Assembly: GCF_013369485.1 (NCBI RefSeq)
Contig: NZ_JABWEB010000003.1
Span: 372,001 to 436,000, forward strand
DNA from: Massilia sp. BJB1822
GTDB lineage: Bacteria > Pseudomonadota > Gammaproteobacteria > Burkholderiales > Burkholderiaceae_D
Direction: 5' to 3'
Length of the DNA stretch: 64,000 nucleotides
Shown: positions 58,942 through 64,000 of the stretch, piece by piece
Layout: each line of letters starts with the position of its first letter
Position numbering within the stretch: the stretch's first letter is position 1
The notes under the pieces: model-generated
Database searches by the model: none
Told to the model about the DNA's origin: nothing
What the model saw: only the letters and a program-made list of their open reading frames with translations
Position numbers and translations under genes: made by a program

Positions 58942-59346
58942 TCAGGCCTGGCGCATGCTCGAGGCCTGCGGCATATTGGCGATCACCAGCAAGGAAACCA
59001 TCAGCAGCACGCTGTATTCCGTGCCGCCGGTGCCATGTTCGCCGACAAACCAGCCATTCTGGAAATGGATCAGCACGACTCCCATGCCGGCAATGAAAAG
59101 CAGGCCGCTTACTACCCATTTTCTGGCGATGTCCGCGATCAGCAGCAGCCCGCCGGCCAGTTCGAACAAGGTGATGGCCCAAACAATCGTCAAGCCATAG
59201 GGAAAGCCTAGCGTCTCCAGGAAGCCGGCAAAACGCGGAATCGTGCCGTTCAAGACACGTACTCCGGCATGCGCCATGAACATGATGGCGACCGCGACGC
59301 GCAGCAGCACCAGGGAAAAGGAAAAGTGCATTACATACGGCCTCAT
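58942..59346 (-). CDS. DoxX-family membrane protein
   Basis: About 134 residues from ATG 59346 (GGAGA 9 bases upstream); a start at 59331 is equally possible. Four transmembrane segments: LVLLRVAVAIMFMAHAGVRV, GLTIVWAITLFELAGGLLLIADI, WVVSGLLFIAGMGVVLIHF, EYSVLLMVSLLVIANMP. It belongs to the DoxX/DUF (quinol-oxidase-like) group of small membrane proteins linked to redox stress. It is a lone gene convergent with the VOC gene. Confidence 0.88.
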   Translation of the reverse strand: MRPYVMHFSFSLVLLRVAVAIMFMAHAGVRVLNGTIPRFAGFLETLGFPYGLTIVWAITLFELAGGLLLIADIARKWVVSGLLFIAGMGVVLIHFQNGWFVGEHGTGGTEYSVLLMVSLLVIANMPQASSMRQA

Positions 59347-59527
59347 CAGAAATCGTCTCCACGCAAGATGGCACAAAGGAAAGGCAGCATACCACGCAGA
59401 AAGCGCTATTGACTAAATTGACAAGTTTCTTTCCCAGTTCCGTCGACCGGGGGAAACAGGCAAACAACAGGCTCCACAAGGAGCAGACTGGCTGTTATGC
59501 TGGCGCTTTTTTCCGAAACATCCAGCC

Positions 59528-59884
59528 ATGAGAAGTAAGTCCAGTGGCGGCCTCGTCTACTCGACCGAAGTCGGACGCACCTGCCCCGCCTGCCGCCAAG
59601 CCATTGCCGCCTGCACCTGCAAAGCCCAGACCACCATCATGGGCGACGGCCAGGTCCGGGTTTCGCGCCAGACCAAGGGCCGCGGCGGCAAGACCGTCAC
59701 CCTGATCAAAGGCTTGGCCCTCGACCCGCTCGCGCTGGCCCAGCTCGGCAAGCAGCTGCGCAGCGCCTGCGGCTCAGGCGGCACGGTCAAGGATGGCATC
59801 ATAGAAATTCAAGGCGATCACTGCGATCTCGCGATGTCCACGCTCACCAGCCTGGGCCACAGCCCGAAACGCAGCGGCAACTGA
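59528..59884 (+). CDS. yciH: SUI1/YciH-family translation factor
   Basis: A 118-residue protein. The N-terminus has two CxxC-like pairs (CPACRQAIAACTCK); the C-terminal 70 residues are the SUI1/eIF1 fold: VRVSRQTKGRGGKTVTLIKGLAL, LAQLGKQLRSACGSGGTVKDGIIEIQGDH. YciH affects start-codon discrimination in vitro. It is a single gene with a strong terminator behind it. Confidence 0.93.
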   Translation: MRSKSSGGLVYSTEVGRTCPACRQAIAACTCKAQTTIMGDGQVRVSRQTKGRGGKTVTLIKGLALDPLALAQLGKQLRSACGSGGTVKDGIIEIQGDHCDLAMSTLTSLGHSPKRSGN

Positions 59885-59913
59885 TTGCCCGACCAGGGTA
59901 GCTTCTGCGATGA

Positions 59914-59952
59914 GCAGCAAAAAAGCCGGGATAAACCCGGCTTTTTTGCTGC
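59914..59952. terminator. Bidirectional terminator between yciH and purL
   Basis: A perfect 17-base stem (GCAGCAAAAAAGCCGGG and its complement) around a five-base loop, with A- and T-tracts on both arms; it can end both convergent transcripts. Confidence 0.93.
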
Positions 59953-59976
59953 GCCCTGACGGGCTGGCAGTGCTGC

Positions 59977-62900
59977 TTAGCCCACGAACTTGCGGGCATT
60001 GCGGAACATGCGCATCCATGGGGAATGCTCGCCCCAGCTGTCGGGATGCCAGGATTGCTGCACCGTGCGGAAGACACGCTCAGCGTGCGGCATCATCACG
60101 GTGAAGCGGCCGTCGGCCGTGGTCACCGACGTCAGGCCTTGCGGCGAGCCGTTCGGATTGTACGGATAGGCTTCGGTCGCCGCGCCCTTGTTGTCGATGA
60201 AGCGCAGCGCGCCGATGGCCTCGCCGATATTGCCGGTCTGGCTGAAGTCCGCATAGCCTTCGCCGTGGGCGATGGCGATGGCGGTCTGGGTGCCGGCCAT
60301 GCCCTGGAAGAAGATCGATGGCGAATCCAGCACTTCGACCATGGAGAAGCGCGCCTCGAATTTCTCCGATTTGTTGGTGGTGAACTTCGGCCAGGCATGG
60401 GCGCCAGGGATGATGGACTTCAGATTGCTCATCATCTGGCAACCGTTGCAGACGCCGAGGCCGAAGCTGTCGGGACGCTGGAAGAAGCGCGCGAACTGCT
60501 CGGCCAGGGCCGGATTGAACAGGATGGATTTGGCCCAGCCTTCGCCCGCACCCAGCACGTCGCCATACGAGAAGCCGCCGACGGCGATGATGCCCTGGAA
60601 GTCGTCCAGCTTGACGCGGCCGGCAATCAGGTCGCTCATATGCACGTCCACTGCCGCGAAGCCTGCCTGGTGCATGACCCAGGCGGTTTCGATATGCGAG
60701 TTGACGCCCTGCTCGCGCAGGATGGCAACGCGCGGACGCACGCCGGTGGCCAGGAATGGCGCGGCCACGTCTTCGTTCAGGTCGAACGTGATCTTCGGCG
60801 TGATGCCTGGATCGCTTTCGTCCAGCAGGCGGTCGTATTCCTGGTCGGCGCAAGCCGGATTTTCGCGCAGGCGCGAGATGCGCCAGCTGGTTTCGCTCCA
60901 CAGGCGGTGCAGCGCGGAACGCGGCTGGCTGTAAATGATCTTGGCGTCACGCGTAAATTCGATCACGCCACGCTCGTTCGGCTTGCCGATGATATGGCTG
61001 CAGGCGCCCAGGTTGAAGCTGCGCAGCACATCCATCACTTGCGATTTCTCTTCGGCGCGCACCTGGATCACGGCGCCCAGCTCTTCGCTGAACAGCGCGC
61101 GCAGGGTCAGCTCGTTGCGGCGCTCGGCAACTTGGCCGGCCCAGTTCTTGGCGTCACCCCAATCGGCGGCGTGTTCGCCTTCCAAGGTCAGCATGTCCAG
61201 ATTGATGGACAGGCCGGCGCGGCCGGCGAAGGCCATTTCCGTCAGCGTGGCGTACAGGCCGCCGTCCGAACGGTCGTGGTAGGCCAGCAGCTTGCCATCC
61301 TTGTTCAGTTGCTGGATGGCGGCGAAGAAGGCTTTCAGGTCTTCAGCGCTGTCCACGTCCGGCACGTCGTTGCCGAGCTGGCCGATCACCTGCGCCAGCG
61401 CCGAGGCGCCCATGCGGTTCTTGCCGCGGCCCAGGTCGATCAGGATGATCGAGGTTTCGCCCAGGTCGGTGCGGATTTGCGGGGTCAGCGACTTGCGCAC
61501 ATCGTACACCGGCGAGAAGCCGGAAACGATCAGCGACACCGGCGACACCACGGCCTTGTCCTCGCCCTCGTCCTTCCAGGTGGTACGCATGGACAGCGAG
61601 TCCTTGCCGACCGGGATGCTGATGCCCAGGGCCGGGCACAGGTCCATGCCGACCGCTTTTACGGTGTTGAACAGGGCGGCGTCCTGGCCCGGCTGGCCGC
61701 AGGCGGCCATCCAGTTGGCGGACAGTTTGATGCAGGAGATGTCTTCGATCGGCGCGGCGGCCATATTGGTGATGGTCTCGCCCACGGCCATGCGGCCGGA
61801 AGCCGGCGCGTCGATCACGGCCAGCGGCGTGCGTTCGCCCATGGCCATCGCCTCGCCCACATAGCCTTCATAGCTCATGGCGGTGACGGCGCAATCGGCC
61901 ACCGGCACCTGCCATGGGCCGACCATCTGGTCGCGCACCGACATGGCGCCCACGCTGCGGTCGCCGATGGTGATCAGGAAGGACTTGTCGCCCACGGTCG
62001 GCAGCAGCAGCACGCGCTTGGCCGCTTCTTCCAGCTCCAGGCCAGTCAGATCGATGGCCGGGAAGTCGTTCTTCACATGATGCACATCGCGCTGCATCTT
62101 CGGCGGTTTGCCGAGCAGGACGTCCATCGGCATATCGACCGGCGAATTGCCCAGCTCATGGTCCACCAGTTTCAGCTGGCGCTCTTCGGTCGCCACGCCC
62201 ACCACGGCAAACGGGCAGCGCTCGCGTTCGCACAGCGCCTGGAACTGCGGCAGGTCTTGCGGCGCGATCGCCAGCACATAGCGCTCCTGCGACTCGTTGC
62301 TCCAGATTTCCTTCGGCGCCATGCCGCTTTCTTCCAGCGGCACTTTGCGCAGGTCGAAGATCGCGCCACGCTTGGCGTCGTTGGTGATTTCAGGGAAGGC
62401 GTTGGACAGGCCGCCCGCGCCCACGTCGTGGATCGAGATGATCGGATTGGCGTCGGCCAGTTGCCAGCAGCCGTTGATCACTTCCTGGGCGCGGCGTTCC
62501 ATTTCCGGATTGCCGCGCTGGACGGAGTCGAAGTCCAGATCGGCGGTATTGGTGCCGGTAGCCATCGAGGAAGCGGCCGAGCCGCCCATGCCGATGCGCA
62601 TGCCCGGACCGCCCAGCTGCACCAGCAGGCTGCCGACCGGGATGTCGTCCTTGTGCGTATGCTTGGCCGAGATATTGCCGATGCCGCCCGCGATCATGAT
62701 CGGCTTGTGATAGCCGAACACGGTGTCGTGGGCGCCGGCGAACTGCTTGCCGATATTCTGTTCGTAGGTACGGAAGTAACCGCCCAGCACTGGACGGCCA
62801 AACTCGTTCGAGAAGGCGGCGCCGCCGAGCGGGCCTTCGATCATGATCTGCAGCGGCGAAGCGATGCGGTCAGGCTTGCCGTAGACCGTGGATTCGTCGC

Positions 62901-64000
62901 GCTTGCCGACCGGCGCGGTCACGTTGGCCGCGTTCTCCCAGGCCTGCACCGCTTCCGGCAGCATCAGGTTGGACACGGTGAAACCGGTCAGGCCGGCTTT
63001 CGGCTTGGCGCCGCGGCCGGTCGCGCCCTCGTCGCGGATCTCGCCGCCGGCGCCGGTGGAAGCGCCTGGGAAGGGGGAAATCGCGGTCGGGTGGTTGTGG
63101 GTTTCCACCTTCATCAAGGTGTGCACCAGCTCCGTCGATGCGCCGTATTCGTGTTCAGCGCCGCGCGGATAGAAGCGCGTCACTTCCGCGCCTTCCATGA
63201 TGGAGGAGTTGTCCGAGTACGCCACCACGGTGCCTTTCGGCTGCAGCTGGTGGGTGTTCTTGATCATCTTGAACAGGGACAGATCCTGCGCCACGCCGTC
63301 GATGGTCCAGTCGGCGTTGAAGATCTTGTGGCGGCAATGCTCGCTGTTCGCCTGGGCGAACATCATCAGCTCGACGTCGGTCGGATTGCGCTTGGCCGTG
63401 GTGAAGGCGTCCAGCAGATAATCGATTTCGTCTTCCGACATCGCCAGACCCAGGTCCGTATTGGCCTTTTCCAGCGCCATGCGGCCCGCGCCCAGCACGT
63501 CGATCGACTCCAGCGGCTTGGCTTCCAGGCTGCGGAACAGATCGGCCGCCTGGTCGGGATGGCGCAGCACCGATTCGGTCATGCGGTCATGCAGCAGGGC
63601 TGCCACGGCTTGCGCCTCCTCCGGCGTCAGCTTCTTGGCGGCGCCGATGCTGCTGCCCAGGATGCCGGCCTTCAGGTTCACGCGATAAGCCACGCCGCGC
63701 TCGACGCGGTGGATGTGGGCCATGCCGCAGTTGTGAACGATGTCGGTGGCTTTGGAAGCCCAGGGAGAGATGGTGCCGAAGCGGGGAATGACGAAGAACT
63801 CTTCGACATGGCCTTCGGCGTGTTCCGGCAGGGCCGGTTCGCCGTAGGTCAGCAGGCCGTTGAGGCGATTGGTGTCGTCGGTGCTGAGCGGGTTCGCGGC
63901 ATCCACAAAGTGGACATAGCGGGCCTGCACCGACGAAATCGCGGGCAATACTGCTTGGAGTTGGGTTAAAAGACGTTGGCTACGAAATGCGGACAGGGCG
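59977..64000 (-). CDS. purL: Phosphoribosylformylglycinamidine synthase (large single-chain), 5' end outside window
   Basis: The purine-pathway enzyme that uses glutamine and ATP to turn FGAR into FGAM. At least 1340 residues are visible: an N-terminal domain (ARYVHFVDA), the linker ([14 protein letters not shown]), two FGAM synthase halves ([64 protein letters not shown]), and a glutaminase domain whose nucleophile lies in [12 protein letters not shown], with the codon at 60448-60450. The frame is still open at base 64000 ([17 protein letters not shown]), so the first ATG seen inside the window is not the start; about ten residues are missing. Confidence 0.97.
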   Translation of the reverse strand, partial: ALSAFRSQRLLTQLQAVLPAISSVQARYVHFVDAANPLSTDDTNRLNGLLTYGEPALPEHAEGHVEEFFVIPRFGTISPWASKATDIVHNCGMAHIHRVERGVAYRVNLKAGILGSSIGAAKKLTPEEAQAVAALLHDRMTESVLRHPDQAADLFRSLEAKPLESIDVLGAGRMALEKANTDLGLAMSEDEIDYLLDAFTTAKRNPTDVELMMFAQANSEHCRHKIFNADWTIDGVAQDLSLFKMIKNTHQLQPKGTVVAYSDNSSIMEGAEVTRFYPRGAEHEYGASTELVHTLMKVETHNHPTAISPFPGASTGAGGEIRDEGATGRGAKPKAGLTGFTVSNLMLPEAVQAWENAANVTAPVGKRDESTVYGKPDRIASPLQIMIEGPLGGAAFSNEFGRPVLGGYFRTYEQNIGKQFAGAHDTVFGYHKPIMIAGGIGNISAKHTHKDDIPVGSLLVQLGGPGMRIGMGGSAASSMATGTNTADLDFDSVQRGNPEMERRAQEVINGCWQLADANPIISIHDVGAGGLSNAFPEITNDAKRGAIFDLRKVPLEESGMAPKEIWSNESQERYVLAIAPQDLPQFQALCERERCPFAVVGVATEERQLKLVDHELGNSPVDMPMDVLLGKPPKMQRDVHHVKNDFPAIDLTGLELEEAAKRVLLLPTVGDKSFLITIGDRSVGAMSVRDQMVGPWQVPVADCAVTAMSYEGYVGEAMAMGERTPLAVIDAPASGRMAVGETITNMAAAPIEDISCIKLSANWMAACGQPGQDAALFNTVKAVGMDLCPALGISIPVGKDSLSMRTTWKDEGEDKAVVSPVSLIVSGFSPVYDVRKSLTPQIRTDLGETSIILIDLGRGKNRMGASALAQVIGQLGNDVPDVDSAEDLKAFFAAIQQLNKDGKLLAYHDRSDGGLYATLTEMAFAGRAGLSINLDMLTLEGEHAADWGDAKNWAGQVAERRNELTLRALFSEELGAVIQVRAEEKSQVMDVLRSFNLGACSHIIGKPNERGVIEFTRDAKIIYSQPRSALHRLWSETSWRISRLRENPACADQEYDRLLDESDPGITPKITFDLNEDVAAPFLATGVRPRVAILREQGVNSHIETAWVMHQAGFAAVDVHMSDLIAGRVKLDDFQGIIAVGGFSYGDVLGAGEGWAKSILFNPALAEQFARFFQRPDSFGLGVCNGCQMMSNLKSIIPGAHAWPKFTTNKSEKFEARFSMVEVLDSPSIFFQGMAGTQTAIAIAHGEGYADFSQTGNIGEAIGALRFIDNKGAATEAYPYNPNGSPQGLTSVTTADGRFTVMMPHAERVFRTVQQSWHPDSWGEHSPWMRMFRNARKFVG

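Noticed and set aside
60025..63969. A 1314-codon open frame on the plus strand opposite purL
   Set aside because: It mirrors the codon pattern of purL (histidine-, arginine- and glycine-rich, no domain), as expected opposite a GC-rich gene.

Overview
The window is a GC-rich chromosomal segment that looks like a betaproteobacterium of the Oxalobacteraceae (Massilia/Duganella/Telluria type). The signs are pieces of an XrtA/PEP-CTERM extracellular-matrix locus (prsT, an EpsB-type glycosyltransferase, a PEP-CTERM protein), the msrB-yciB-bolA-ppiC-ppiC block, a second solitary infA, many secreted proteases and many hybrid sensor kinases. The taxonomic call is inference from gene content; no rRNA or tRNA gene was seen.

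Layout. 0-2.3 kb: end of an Lrp/AsnC regulator, a secreted M35 lysine-type metalloprotease and, convergent with it, a small secreted protein resembling the protease's N-terminal domain. 2.3-8.3 kb: ArsR-rhodanese regulator with a divergent DUF2938 membrane protein, a Cd/Pb-type CDF exporter with its MerR regulator and a classic 19-bp-spacer promoter, aldo/keto reductase, LysR regulator, acetamidase-like protein. 8.3-9.0 kb: solitary infA and a probable structured small RNA with two covarying hairpins. 9-14.2 kb: a pentaheme cytochrome fusion, a periplasmic binding protein, a YeiH exporter with its LysR regulator. 14.3-19.6 kb: a three-gene signalling operon, hybrid kinase / membrane-anchored binding protein / hybrid kinase. 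19.7-24.8 kb: M36-like protease, lipoprotein, YdcF/ElyC protein, beta-helix protein. 24.8-29 kb: a PAS hybrid kinase facing an alpha/beta-hydrolase with a lost nucleophile and a probable HPt protein. 29-34.5 kb: Sel1 lipoprotein, LuxR-type regulator, prsT, then two convergent gene fragments that end at the same base, apparently a deletion scar through an XrtA locus. 34.7-39.8 kb: nadB, binding protein, GNAT, beta-oxidation multifunctional enzyme. 39.8-45.1 kb: an AT-rich leader with a cyclic di-GMP (GEMM-I) riboswitch in front of the first of two tandem subtilases, then a PEP-CTERM protein with a sigma-54 promoter. 45.2-51.6 kb: acyl-CoA ligase, selO, msrB, yciB, bolA and two parvulins. 51.7-57.4 kb: a 1684-residue Calx-beta repeat adhesin followed in the same operon by a small outer-membrane barrel. 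57.6-64 kb: AlkD-like glycosylase, VOC protein, DoxX, SUI1 and purL, which runs off the window.

How the parts connect. Much of the window concerns the cell surface and its control: four secreted proteases, PEP-CTERM/exopolysaccharide parts, a giant adhesin, c-di-GMP control of a protease, sigma-54 control of PEP-CTERM genes, and three hybrid histidine kinases without an obvious output regulator nearby. The strongest candidates for something undescribed are the small RNA at 8.7-8.9 kb, the kinase/binding-protein/kinase operon, and the protease with its stand-alone prodomain-like neighbour.
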